64,000 bases of DNA from Roseateles terrae. GTDB lineage: Bacteria; Pseudomonadota; Gammaproteobacteria; Burkholderiales; Burkholderiaceae_C. The notes below the pieces were generated by a model. It made no database searches. It was not told where the DNA came from and worked only from the letters and a program-made list of their open reading frames with translations. Both the position numbers and the translations under genes were made by a program. Below, piece by piece: positions 52,134 through 62,700 of the stretch; position 1 is the first letter of the stretch; each line of letters opens with the position of its first letter. The DNA lies in assembly GCF_014192155.1 (NCBI RefSeq), contig NZ_JACHXO010000007.1, positions 62,001-126,000 of the forward strand, written 5' to 3'.

Positions 52134-52162
52134 CTTGAAACCCGCCGGGACGCACCCAAATA
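52134..52162 (+). promoter_or_regulatory. Sigma-32-type promoter before grpE
   Basis: CTTGAAA (52134-52140), a 14-bp spacer and CCCAAATA (52155-52162) match the heat-shock consensus CTTGAAA-N11-15-CCCCATNT well. The start would lie about 58 nt before grpE. Confidence 0.7.
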
Positions 52163-52226
52163 CCGCGCATCGCCCGGTATGGGGGTCGCAACACACCCCC
52201 GCGGGCTTCGTTTTAGGGCCATCCAC

Positions 52227-52739
52227 ATGACCACTGAGAACCAAAACACCGACCCGCAGTCGCCAGAAGACACGCCCCCCATGGATCTCCAAGCCAAGCT
52301 GGCCGACACCGAGCACCGCCTGGCCGAGATGTCCGACGCCTATCTGCGCGCCAAAGCCGAGGTGGAAAACATCCGCCGCCGTGCCGAGGAAGACGTGGCC
52401 AAGGCCCGGAAGTTCGCCGTCGAAGGCTTCGCCGACGCCATGCTGCCAGTGATGGACTCGATGGAAGCCGCCATTGGCCGCCCCGACGCCACGGTGGAAC
52501 AGGTCCTCGAAGGCGTCCACGCCACCCGTCGCCAACTGGCCGCCGCGCTGGAACGCAACAAGGTGCTGGAGATCAACCCGACCGCCGGCACGAAGTTCGA
52601 TCCCCATCAGCACCAGGCCATCTCCGTGGTCCCCGCCGACCAGGAAGCCAATACCGTCGTGACCGTCCTCCAGAAGGGCTACTCCATCTACGATCGCGTG
52701 CTGCGCCCCGCCCTGGTGACCGTGGCCGCCCCCAAGTGA
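52227..52739 (+). CDS. grpE: Nucleotide exchange factor GrpE
   Basis: 170 residues. GrpE releases ADP from DnaK. The long N-terminal helix ([32 protein letters not shown] region) forms the dimer coiled coil. The C-terminal beta domain carries the conserved [18 protein letters not shown] and [25 protein letters not shown]. The ATG at 52227 follows a heat-shock promoter; the upstream open frame is not conserved. dnaK starts 174 bp later. Confidence 0.95.
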   Translation: MTTENQNTDPQSPEDTPPMDLQAKLADTEHRLAEMSDAYLRAKAEVENIRRRAEEDVAKARKFAVEGFADAMLPVMDSMEAAIGRPDATVEQVLEGVHATRRQLAAALERNKVLEINPTAGTKFDPHQHQAISVVPADQEANTVVTVLQKGYSIYDRVLRPALVTVAAPK

Positions 52740-52838
52740 TTCATCGGTCCGGATCCCCAAAACCCACGAAAAACACCTCGATCGATCCTCGAAACCCCGG
52801 TTTTTTAAGCTTTTCGCTGCAATTTCCGCTGCGGCGCT

Positions 52839-52867
52839 CTTGAAAACCGACGGAGTTATCCACAGAT
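52839..52867 (+). promoter_or_regulatory. Sigma-32-type promoter before dnaK
   Basis: CTTGAAA (52839-52845), a 14-bp spacer and CCACAGAT (52860-52867), about 46 bp before the dnaK start. The -35 element and spacer length are identical to those of the promoter before grpE. Confidence 0.65.
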
Positions 52868-52913
52868 CAGAGTCATCCGGATCACACCAATCCCAGAATT
52901 CAGGAGTCCTCAC

Positions 52914-54896
<1,983 letters not shown>

Positions 54897-54932
54897 TCGT
54901 TGTTGGCCGACCCTCCCGTCGGCGTGACAGCC

Positions 54933-54971
54933 CGCCGCGCGAGAGCTGCATGCCTCGCGCGGCGTTTTGGT
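54933..54971 (+). terminator. Hairpin terminator or attenuator between dnaK and dnaJ
   Basis: An 11-bp stem (54933-54943 with 54954-54964) around a 10-base loop is followed by TTTTGGTTT. The T-tract is imperfect, so partial read-through would lower dnaJ relative to dnaK. Confidence 0.7.
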
Positions 54972-55006
54972 TTCAAGCTGGATGAACAGCAGGCCCAGGA
55001 AATCCC

Positions 55007-56161
55007 ATGGCAAAGCGTGACTATTACGAAGTCCTAGGCGTCGCCAAGAACGCCAGCGAAGACGACATCAAAAAGGCATATCGCAAACTTGCGATGAAGT
55101 ACCACCCTGACCGCAATCAGGGGGAAGGCTCGAAGGAAGCCGAAGAGAAATTCAAGGAGGCCAAAGAGGCCTACGAGATGCTCTCCGACGGCCAGAAACG
55201 CGCCGCCTATGACCAGTACGGCCATGCCGGCGTCGATCCCAATGCCGGCGGCTTCCGCGGCGGCCCGGGCGCGGAAGGCTTCGGCGGCTTTGCCGAGGCT
55301 TTCGGCGATATCTTCGGCGACCTCTTCGGCGGCGCTGCCGGCGGCGGCGGTGCGCGTCGCGGTGGCGGCCAGCAGGTCTACCGCGGCAGCGACCTGAGCT
55401 ACGCCATGGAGATCACGCTGGAAGAAGCGGCCCGTGGCAAGGAAACCCAGATCCGCATCCCGTCCTGGGAAAGCTGCGAGACCTGCAGCGGCTCCGGCGC
55501 CAAGCCTGGCACCAGCGCCAAGACCTGCGGCGCCTGCAGTGGCTCCGGCACGGTGCACATGCGCCAGGGGTTCTTCAGCATCCAGCAGACCTGCCCGCAC
55601 TGCCACGGCACCGGCAAGATCATTCCCGAGCCCTGCACCACCTGCAACGGCGCCGGCAAGATCAAGAAGACCAAGACGCTGGAGGTCAAGATTCCGGCCG
55701 GCATCAACGAAGGCATGCGCATCCGCTCCGCCGGCAATGGCGAGCCGGGAGTCAATGGCGGACCGTCCGGGGATCTCTACATCGAGATCCGCATCAAGCA
55801 GCATGACATCTTCGAGCGGGACGGCGACGACCTGCACTGCACCATGCCGGTGTCGATGACGACGGCGGCGCTGGGCGGCACCATCGAGGTCCCCACCCTG
55901 GGTGGCAAGGCCGAGATCGAACTGCCGGAAGGCTCCCAGCACGGCAAGACCTTCCGCCTGCGCGGCAAGGGCATCAAAGGCGTGCGTTCGAGCTACCCGG
56001 GCGACCTGTACTGCCACATCAGCGTGGAGACGCCGGTCAAGCTCACCGAGCATCAGCGCAAGCTGCTCAAGGAGCTGGACAAGAGCTTCCGCGAGGGCGG
56101 CGACCGGCACTCGCCCAATGCCAAGTCCTGGACCGACCGCGTCAAGGACCTGTTCAAGTAA
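55007..56161 (+). CDS. dnaJ: Chaperone protein DnaJ (Hsp40)
   Basis: 384 residues. The J domain has [19 protein letters not shown] with the HPD motif that stimulates DnaK. A Gly/Phe-rich linker follows ([20 protein letters not shown]). The zinc-finger domain has four CxxCxGxG units ([32 protein letters not shown]), and a C-terminal substrate-binding region follows. AGGAA precedes the ATG. This is the full type I DnaJ. Confidence 0.98.
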   Translation: MAKRDYYEVLGVAKNASEDDIKKAYRKLAMKYHPDRNQGEGSKEAEEKFKEAKEAYEMLSDGQKRAAYDQYGHAGVDPNAGGFRGGPGAEGFGGFAEAFGDIFGDLFGGAAGGGGARRGGGQQVYRGSDLSYAMEITLEEAARGKETQIRIPSWESCETCSGSGAKPGTSAKTCGACSGSGTVHMRQGFFSIQQTCPHCHGTGKIIPEPCTTCNGAGKIKKTKTLEVKIPAGINEGMRIRSAGNGEPGVNGGPSGDLYIEIRIKQHDIFERDGDDLHCTMPVSMTTAALGGTIEVPTLGGKAEIELPEGSQHGKTFRLRGKGIKGVRSSYPGDLYCHISVETPVKLTEHQRKLLKELDKSFREGGDRHSPNAKSWTDRVKDLFK

Positions 56162-56354
56162 GGCGGCCGGGTGGTCGAACGTCACGCCATGACGGCCCTG
56201 ATCGCCGACGAATTCGTCAACAGCGCACGCTCCGACCGCCCGATCCCCGCAAACCCGGGCTAACAAGCCTGGGGATCAGGACCACAATGCAGCGGTGATG
56301 TTCACCCTGCATTCCGGTCAGCCGCCCAGCAGCCTTGCCTGCTCACGGCGCCAC

Positions 56355-56393
56355 AGCCCACCCCGTCCAGTCTCGGACACGGTGGGCTTTTTT
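56355..56393 (+). terminator. Intrinsic terminator downstream of dnaJ
   Basis: AGCCCACC (56355-56362) pairs with GGTGGGCT (56381-56388), with an inner GTCC/GGAC pair, followed by a T-run to 56393. It lies about 190 bp after dnaJ, so the dnaJ transcript would carry a long 3' tail unless it ends earlier. Confidence 0.85.
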
Positions 56394-56437
56394 GTGCGCG
56401 CGCCGGGGGTTCACGAGACGGCGGGCACCGCAGCGCC

Positions 56438-58057
56438 ATGAGCTACGCCAACGGAGCCTTCGCCAAGACCCAGGCGCTGGTGATCGACAGCAATGCCACC
56501 TCGCGCAGCCTGATGACGGCCCAGCTGCGGGAGCTGGGCGTGGGCCACGTACGCCAGGCCACCCGCACCCGCGACGCCCGCGTCATCCTCGAAACACAGC
56601 CCTACGACATCGTGCTGTGCGACTACTACTTCGACGGTTCCGAAACCTCCGGCCAGGACTTGCTGGACGAGCTGCGCCGCGAGCAGCTGCTGCCTTACTC
56701 CACCGTCTTTGTGATGGTGACCGGCGAGGCCTCCTACGCCAAGGTGGCCGAAGCCGCCGAAGCGGCGCTGGACGCCTATCTGGTCAAGCCCTACACCAGC
56801 GCCGCGCTCGCTGACCGCCTCGCCAGCGCCCGCCATCGCAAGCATGAGCTCAAGGACATCTTCGAGGCCATCGACGCCAAGGACTTCGGCAAGGCCGCCG
56901 ACCTGTGCCTGGCCCGGTTTGAGAGCCGCGCTGCCTACTGGCTCTATGCGGCCCGCATTGGCGCCGAACTGCTGCTGCGCCTGGAGCGGCACGATCAGGC
57001 GCGTGAACTCTACGAGGCCATCATCGCCGCGCGCACCGTGCCCTGGGCGCGGCTCGGCGTGGCCCGCACGGAAGTGGCCTCCGGCAACCTGAGTGCCGCC
57101 CGGCGCACGCTGCAGACCCTCATCGGTGAGATGCCCGACCAGGCCGACTCCTACGACCTGATGGGCCGTGTCCAGATGGACCAGGGCGAGATCAGCGCCG
57201 CGCTGGCCACCTACCGGACGGCCGCCAACCTGACGCCGGGATGCCTGTCCCGCCAGCAACACTGCGGCACCCTCGCCTTTTATGCCGGCGAACGGGCCGA
57301 GGCGCTGAAGATGCTGGAGCGAAGCGTCGCCCAGGGCCTCAAGTCGAAACTGTTCGACTTCCACAGCGTCGCCCTCATTGCGCTCATGCGCTTTGATGCC
57401 AAGGACAGCAAAGGCCTGAAGTACACCCAGGACGCCCTGATGTTGGGCATGGACCGGGCCCCTCATGACCGCCGCCTGCAGCGCTTCGACCTGTTGATGC
57501 AGGGTCTGCGGCTGCTGATGGACCGGCGTCTGGCCGATGCGCTGGCACTGGCCCGGCGTTTCGCGGCCATGCTGCCGGACGAAGACTTCGACCTGGAGTC
57601 CGCCAGTCTGCTGCTGGCCCTGTGGGTGCGGATGAGCCGGCAGGACATCGAACTGGAAGAGATGGCCAGCATGGCCCAGCGCCTGGGCCTGCGCTTTTGC
57701 AGCTCCAAGTCGGCCACCGAAGTGATGACCAGCATGTCGGAAGGTCACGAGCCCACGACACAACTGCTGCGCGACGCCCATGCCCGGGTGTTTGCGGTGT
57801 CCGAGACGGCCATGCGCCATGCGATGCGCGGAGACGCCCGCCTGGGTGTGATGCTGCTGCTGGACCAGGGCGCGCAGACGATGAATGCCAAGCTCATCGA
57901 CATGGCCGCGCTGGTGCTGCGCCGCTACCGGGATCGCATCGACGATCCGGACGTGCTGGAGCCCCGTATCCTGCAATTGCAGGACCGCTATGCGCGCACG
58001 AGCACCCAGGGTCTGAAGGCCGCCCGCGCCGCCGGTGGCATGGCCTTGCGCGGCTAA
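56438..58057 (+). CDS. Response regulator receiver-TPR protein
   Basis: 539 residues. Residues 10-130 are a receiver domain with phospho-acceptor D62 (IVLCDYYFDG), T95 (VMVTGEA) and K117 (AYLVKPY). Residues about 135-520 are helical repeats of the TPR type, for example LLLRLERHDQARELYEAII and LMGRVQMDQGEISAALATYR. No DNA-binding or catalytic output domain is present, so phosphorylation probably controls a protein interaction. No histidine kinase is adjacent. A second single-domain receiver lies 1.8 kb downstream. The start at 56438 agrees with the receiver opening. Confidence 0.88.
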   Translation: MSYANGAFAKTQALVIDSNATSRSLMTAQLRELGVGHVRQATRTRDARVILETQPYDIVLCDYYFDGSETSGQDLLDELRREQLLPYSTVFVMVTGEASYAKVAEAAEAALDAYLVKPYTSAALADRLASARHRKHELKDIFEAIDAKDFGKAADLCLARFESRAAYWLYAARIGAELLLRLERHDQARELYEAIIAARTVPWARLGVARTEVASGNLSAARRTLQTLIGEMPDQADSYDLMGRVQMDQGEISAALATYRTAANLTPGCLSRQQHCGTLAFYAGERAEALKMLERSVAQGLKSKLFDFHSVALIALMRFDAKDSKGLKYTQDALMLGMDRAPHDRRLQRFDLLMQGLRLLMDRRLADALALARRFAAMLPDEDFDLESASLLLALWVRMSRQDIELEEMASMAQRLGLRFCSSKSATEVMTSMSEGHEPTTQLLRDAHARVFAVSETAMRHAMRGDARLGVMLLLDQGAQTMNAKLIDMAALVLRRYRDRIDDPDVLEPRILQLQDRYARTSTQGLKAARAAGGMALRG

Positions 58058-58154
58058 TCAACTCCGGGGTTTCCGGGGGGACGCCCTGGCACTTCAGTCA
58101 CCCTTCAGGTGGTTTAATTACAAACATTAATCGCCCAGAAGTTCGTCTTAGTCA

Positions 58155-59825
58155 ATGCTTGCTGATTCCTTGTCCCGCCGCGTGAACGTCGAGCGATCCC
58201 CTCTCACGCTGGCCTGGGCCACCGCGATCTGGATCGGACTGTTGGGCAACTGGCCGCTGTGGCAACGCATGCTGGGCATGCCGGACTTTGCCGGCACCGG
58301 CGGGCGCCTGTTCATTGGCCTGTTCGCCGGCATGGTGGTGATGGTGCTGGGCGCCCTGTTCAGCCTGATGGCCTGGCGCGTCGCGGTGAAGCCGCTGATG
58401 TCGCTGATGCTGATCCTCACCGCGCCGCTGGCCTACTTCATCGGCAGCTACGGGGTGGTGATCGACAGCACCATGATCACCAACGCCCTGCAGACCGATC
58501 TGCGGGAGACCCGCGACCTGATGGGCTGGGGGCTGCTGATCAACATCCTGGTGCTGACGGTGCTGCCGCTGCTGTGGCTTTGGCGCCAGCGGCTGGGGAA
58601 CAAGCCGTGGCTCCAGCGCCTCGGTTGGAATCTGCTGTCGCTGGTGCTGGCCCTGGTGCTGGGGACCGGCCTCGGCGCTCTGCGCACCGCGGACCTGGCC
58701 TCCACCCTGCGCAATCACAAGGTGCTGACCAAGATGGTGAGCCCGGTCAATGCGATCTGGGCGACGGCGGCGCTGGGCGTGCAGAAGCAGAAGGCGCCCA
58801 AGGGGCCGCCGGAAGTCGTTGGCGCCGATGCCACCCTGTCCGCGCGTCCGGCCGGCGCCAAGCCGCCGCTGGTGATGCTGGTGGTGGGTGAGACCGCCCG
58901 GTCGGAGAACTTCTCCCTCAACGGCTATGCCAAGCCAACCAACCCGGAGCTCGCCCAGTTGCCGGTGCTGAGCTACCGCGAAGTGGCTTCCTGCGGCACC
59001 AGCACCGCCGCTTCCCTGCCCTGCATGTTTTCGCATCTGGGTCGCGAGGTGTATGTGGACCGCCCCACCCATCAGGAAACCCTGCTGGACGTGCTCCAGC
59101 GCGCGGGCCTTGCGGTGCTGTGGATCGACAACCAGTCCGGCTGCAAGGGCGTGTGTGATCGCGTGCCCAATGTGCAGGCCATCAACCCGGCCCGTGCCGA
59201 CCACCCGCTGCCGCAGGGTCTGTGCGGGGCGGACGGCGAATGCTTCGACGAAGCCATGCTGCACGACCTGGACGCCCGCATCGCTGCACTGGACCCGCAG
59301 CGCGTGGCCAGGGGTGTGGTGCTGGTGATGCACCAGATGGGGAGCCACGGCCCGGCCTATTTCAAGCGCACGCCGGCGGATCGCAAGCCTTTCCAGCCCG
59401 AATGCCGCAGCAGTGCCTTGCAGCAATGCCCGCTGGAAGAGGTGCGCAATGGCTATGACAACTCCATTGCCTACACCGACCATGTGCTGGCCCAGGCCAT
59501 CCGCTGGCTGGACGGCCAGCAGGGGCGTTTTGACCCGAGCCTGCTGTACGTGTCCGACCACGGCGAATCGCTGGGCGAGAACAATCTGTTCCTGCACGGC
59601 ATGCCTTACGCCCTGGCGCCGAAACAGCAAAAGCATGTCCCGCTGATTGTGTGGCTGCCGTCGGGCACGCGGGCGGCCCAGCATCTGGACAGCGACTGCC
59701 TGAGCGCCCGCCGTGACACGCCGATGTCGCACGACGGTCTGTATCACACCGTGCTCAGCCTGTCTGGCGTGCAAACGGCAATCTATCGCAAGGATTGGGA
59801 CTGGGTGGCTGCCTGCCGCCGTTGA
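58155..59825 (+). CDS. eptA: Phosphoethanolamine-lipid A transferase (EptA/MCR family)
   Basis: 556 residues. Five N-terminal hydrophobic helices (to about residue 175) anchor a periplasmic sulfatase-fold domain. Catalytic residues visible: E246 in VVGETARSENFSLNGY, nucleophile T284 in SCGTSTAASLPCMF, and the zinc Asp-His in YVSDHGESLGENNLFLHG, with APKQQKHVPLIVW after it. Six or more cysteines in the soluble domain suit the family's disulfides. It transfers phosphoethanolamine from phosphatidylethanolamine to lipid A, which lowers polymyxin binding. Upstream bases (TTTAAT and ATTAAT boxes at 58112-58130) are AT-rich. No PmrAB-like pair is adjacent. Confidence 0.92.
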   Translation: MLADSLSRRVNVERSPLTLAWATAIWIGLLGNWPLWQRMLGMPDFAGTGGRLFIGLFAGMVVMVLGALFSLMAWRVAVKPLMSLMLILTAPLAYFIGSYGVVIDSTMITNALQTDLRETRDLMGWGLLINILVLTVLPLLWLWRQRLGNKPWLQRLGWNLLSLVLALVLGTGLGALRTADLASTLRNHKVLTKMVSPVNAIWATAALGVQKQKAPKGPPEVVGADATLSARPAGAKPPLVMLVVGETARSENFSLNGYAKPTNPELAQLPVLSYREVASCGTSTAASLPCMFSHLGREVYVDRPTHQETLLDVLQRAGLAVLWIDNQSGCKGVCDRVPNVQAINPARADHPLPQGLCGADGECFDEAMLHDLDARIAALDPQRVARGVVLVMHQMGSHGPAYFKRTPADRKPFQPECRSSALQQCPLEEVRNGYDNSIAYTDHVLAQAIRWLDGQQGRFDPSLLYVSDHGESLGENNLFLHGMPYALAPKQQKHVPLIVWLPSGTRAAQHLDSDCLSARRDTPMSHDGLYHTVLSLSGVQTAIYRKDWDWVAACRR

Positions 59826-59869
59826 CGCCCGCCGGATCGCGCTAGCATGCCGCCAGAGGAGAGCCGATC

Positions 59870-60304
59870 ATGGTGACAACGATCAAGCGCGAGGACTTCT
59901 GTTTTCTGGTGGTGGATGACTTCGCCACCATGCGCCGGATCATCTCGGGGCTGCTGCGGGAACTGGGCTTCAAGAAGATTCTCGAAGCGGAAGACGGCAA
60001 GGTGGCCCTGCGCGTGCTGGAAGGTGCCCAAGGCGCCGGGGAGCCGGTGCATTTCGTGCTGAGCGACGTCAACATGCCGGTGATGAATGGCTTCCAGATG
60101 CTGGAATCGCTGCGCACCCGCCCGGAGGGCGATCCGCTGCAGAAAGTGCCTGTCCTGCTGGTGACCGCCGAAGGGCGCAAGGAAGACATCCTGCGTGCCG
60201 CCCAGCTCGGCGCCACCGGCTATGTGGTGAAGCCCTTCAACAAGGACACCATCGGGGACAAGATCCACCTCGCCCTCAAGCACCGCAACATTCTGGTGGA
60301 ATGA
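59870..60304 (+). CDS. CheY-like single-domain response regulator
   Basis: 144 residues, one receiver domain: acidic pocket D16 D17, phospho-acceptor D66 in FVLSDVNMPVMNG, T99 in LLVTAEG and K121 in YVVKPF. The FLVVDDFATMRRII opening and the length match CheY. No flagellar or chemotaxis gene is near, so it may serve another phosphorelay. GAGGAG precedes the ATG. A GAF protein follows 49 bp later on the same strand, probably in the same transcript. Confidence 0.9.
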   Translation: MVTTIKREDFCFLVVDDFATMRRIISGLLRELGFKKILEAEDGKVALRVLEGAQGAGEPVHFVLSDVNMPVMNGFQMLESLRTRPEGDPLQKVPVLLVTAEGRKEDILRAAQLGATGYVVKPFNKDTIGDKIHLALKHRNILVE

Positions 60305-60353
60305 GCACCTTCGCCGCGGCAGGACGCCGGGCGACGCGACAGGAAAGAATCAG

Positions 60354-61103
60354 ATGCAGTTTGAGACCTATTGGGACCGTTGCGGCGTGGCCGCGCAATT
60401 TGAAGCGCTGACGGATGGGGCGACCGGTTCGGCGGCATTCGCCGCCCAGGTGCGCCGCCATCAGGCCGCGCTGGCCGAGCGTACGCAGCCCCAGGCGCTG
60501 GCCGACCTGCCGGTGACCTGGCAGTTCCAGGTGCCGGAGCTGGGCGAAGGCGGCGCCTGCTCCCTGTTTGGCCAACTGGCGGCCGAGCCCTATGACCTGA
60601 GCCGCATCCTGGGCGGCCGCACACCGCAGAGCCAGGCCTTGCTGGCAACCGCCACCGCGGTAACGGCCTATTACCAGCAGCACAGCCGCAGCCACTGGTT
60701 CGGCATCTATCAGGCGCGGCCCAACACCGCCGGGGAGCCGGTGCTGGTGAAGCTGGCGTATTTCGGGGCAGAGAGCCGCGCCGAATTCCCGCTGACGGAG
60801 GCCTTCGCCCAAGGCAGCAACAACAGCGCCGTTGGTCTGTCTGGCCAGGGCCGGATCATCAATGACGTGGCGGCCTTTGTGGCCGAAGGTGGCGGCTACT
60901 ACACCTGCGATCCGAAGGTGAAGGCCGAGGCCTGCCTGCCGCTGTTCAATGCGGCCGGTGAGGTGATCGGCATTCTGGACTCGGAAGCGTTCGACACCGG
61001 TTTCTTCCACGGCGACGAGCTCGCGCTGGTGGTGGCCGTGGCGGCGCATCTGTCGGGAGACAGCGTGTTGGCGATGACGAAGGCGGCCGCGGCGACGGTT
61101 TGA
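60354..61103 (+). CDS. GAF-domain protein
   Basis: 249 residues. The C-terminal 130 residues form a GAF domain: SHWFGIYQARPNTAGEPVLVKLAYFG, then YYTCDPKVKAEACLPLFNAAGEVIGILDSEAFD. The Cys placement and the LPLF-AAGEVIGILD strand recall free methionine-(R)-sulfoxide reductase GAF proteins, but I cannot confirm the three catalytic cysteines. The N-terminal 100 residues are helical and unassigned. AGGAAAG precedes the ATG. It is probably co-transcribed with the CheY-like gene, so it may sense a ligand or redox state for that protein. Confidence 0.75.
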   Translation: MQFETYWDRCGVAAQFEALTDGATGSAAFAAQVRRHQAALAERTQPQALADLPVTWQFQVPELGEGGACSLFGQLAAEPYDLSRILGGRTPQSQALLATATAVTAYYQQHSRSHWFGIYQARPNTAGEPVLVKLAYFGAESRAEFPLTEAFAQGSNNSAVGLSGQGRIINDVAAFVAEGGGYYTCDPKVKAEACLPLFNAAGEVIGILDSEAFDTGFFHGDELALVVAVAAHLSGDSVLAMTKAAAATV

Positions 61104-61175
61104 TGGGGCCTTGCGACAGGCAGGCGACCCGCCTGCGATGGCCGCGCAGCAGGGCTGCGCAACAGGGCGCCAGGT

Positions 61176-61736
61176 TCACGCCTGAATCGCTGCCTCGATC
61201 GCGGCGATATCAATCTTCTCCATCGTCATCATGGCCTCGAAGGCCCGGCGTCCGACGGACGGGTCCGGATCCGCGATGGCCTGCGTGAGTACCCGCGGCG
61301 TGATCTGCCAGTTCAGTCCCCAGCGGTCCTTGCACCAGCCGCAGGCACTGGGGCTGCCGCCGTTCTCGATGATGGCGTTCCAGAGGCGGTCGGTTTCCGC
61401 CTGATCGTCGGTGGCGATCTGGAAGGAAAACGCCTCGCTGTGCGGGAACGCGGGCCCCCCGTTGATGCCGATGCAGGGAATGCCGCAGACGGTGAAGGAC
61501 ACCGTCAGCACGTCACCCGCCTTGCCGGCGGGATAGTCGGCTGGCGCGTGAAAGACCGCATCGACCCGGCTGTCCGGGAAGGTGCGGGCGTAGAACTCGG
61601 CGGCGTCCTGGGCGGCGCCGTCGTACCAGAGACAGATGGTGTTCTTGGCCACCGGGGTTGCTTTCGATCCCGGTGTGGGACGGGCAGGTGCGGCGTTGGA
61701 AGCGTTGGAAGTGTTGAAAGCGTTGGAACGGGGCAT
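61176..61736 (-). CDS. PhnB-like VOC protein
   Basis: About 186 residues. After a 35-residue polar start the protein reads NTICLWYDGAAQDAAEFYARTFPDS, then the middle GKAGDVLTVSFTVCGIPCIGINGGP and WGLNWQITPRVL, the pattern of the PhnB/3-demethylubiquinone-9 3-methyltransferase-like VOC family. Despite the name these are not proven methyltransferases. AGGAG precedes the ATG at 61736. The polar start is encoded partly by a short repeat of gcgttggaa (61691-61729). It lies after the succinyltransferase genes on the same strand, separated by 130 bp. Confidence 0.82.
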   Translation of the reverse strand: MPRSNAFNTSNASNAAPARPTPGSKATPVAKNTICLWYDGAAQDAAEFYARTFPDSRVDAVFHAPADYPAGKAGDVLTVSFTVCGIPCIGINGGPAFPHSEAFSFQIATDDQAETDRLWNAIIENGGSPSACGWCKDRWGLNWQITPRVLTQAIADPDPSVGRRAFEAMMTMEKIDIAAIEAAIQA

Positions 61737-61866
61737 GTCGGTCTCCTGAATCGTTGTACGAGGCCGAGCCGTCCGGCCAATGAGCATCCGCAGGTGCCTG
61801 GGCGCCCCCGAATGCCGAGATCCTAGGCGCCGGCTCGCGGAGCGTCTGTCCCCGGGTCTGGCCCGC

Positions 61867-62700
61867 TCACAACGCCAGCTGCCAGCACGGCCCCGCGTCG
61901 TCGATCTTCACGTAGTCACTCGGCCGGAACCCTGCGCCCTTCAGGGCCTCCAGCGCCATCGCAGCCGCCGGACCTGTGCGACCCATGCAGCTCCGGGACT
62001 CGTCGTCCATCAGTGAGGCGTACAGCGGCAAGGCGGGCAGCAGGTCGGCCAGATCGCGACGCCATGTCGGGCCGACGCCCGGGGCATCACCCCGCTCCGG
62101 CAGAAAACGTCCCCCCAGCCCGCGCCAGAACGGCGATCGGCCCTGGGCGTCCCGGTAGCCCTGCAGTTCCACAAACAATGGGCGGGAAGGCGCTGACGTG
62201 CGCGTGCCCACGCCCGCGCCCGCACCAGTCGCCGCGTCGCCGCCTTCCGCGGCGCCGCTCACGACCGATGCCTGCTCCGCCACGATTGCCTTCAGCAGAT
62301 GCGCCAGTTTCAGCGCCCCCTCCTGCGCCTGCGGGTCCACCGCCAGGTCGGTGATCTCGATCGCATCACACAGGTCGTTGCCCATCAGCAGGATCTGCTG
62401 CGGGTTGTAGAGCGGCAACTCATCGCTGACGTGCACCAGCTTGCCGACACGGAAGTGAAAACGCAGGGCATCACTCGCGGCGCCGGCCTGCGCGGGCGGC
62501 AGTGTGTCCGACGGTAGCGGCGGCACGATGCGCGCACAGGCCAGCGGCCGGTCCTGTGCCGTATCCAGCAGCACCCGCAGCGAATGCCCCGGCGGCAGGG
62601 CCGGGACCACTGGCTCGCCCAGCTGGTTCATCCACTCCGCCATCACGGCCCGCCAGGACGACGGCCAGGCCGCCAGGCTGTCCACGCGTTCAAGCCTCAT
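61867..62700 (-). CDS. Arginine N-succinyltransferase, second subunit (AruG-like)
   Basis: 277 residues, a divergent paralog of the preceding gene: FVELQGYRDAQGRSPFWRGL parallels EMPGMSDSQGHSPFWSAVG there. It lacks the N-terminal GNAT start of the partner and has an Ala/Gly-rich internal stretch near residue 160. In Pseudomonas, arginine N-succinyltransferase is made of AruF and AruG, encoded side by side; this gene fits the second position. The ATG at 62700 lies 11 bases inside the preceding gene, so the two are coupled. Subunit names are by order and are not proven. Confidence 0.75.
   Translation of the reverse strand: MRLERVDSLAAWPSSWRAVMAEWMNQLGEPVVPALPPGHSLRVLLDTAQDRPLACARIVPPLPSDTLPPAQAGAASDALRFHFRVGKLVHVSDELPLYNPQQILLMGNDLCDAIEITDLAVDPQAQEGALKLAHLLKAIVAEQASVVSGAAEGGDAATGAGAGVGTRTSAPSRPLFVELQGYRDAQGRSPFWRGLGGRFLPERGDAPGVGPTWRRDLADLLPALPLYASLMDDESRSCMGRTGPAAAMALEALKGAGFRPSDYVKIDDAGPCWQLAL

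Noticed and set aside
58100..58140. PmrA-type box upstream of eptA
   Set aside because: The two TTAAT-like boxes are spaced 13 bases start to start, not the 10 expected for a PmrA tandem site. They are better explained as AT-rich promoter DNA.
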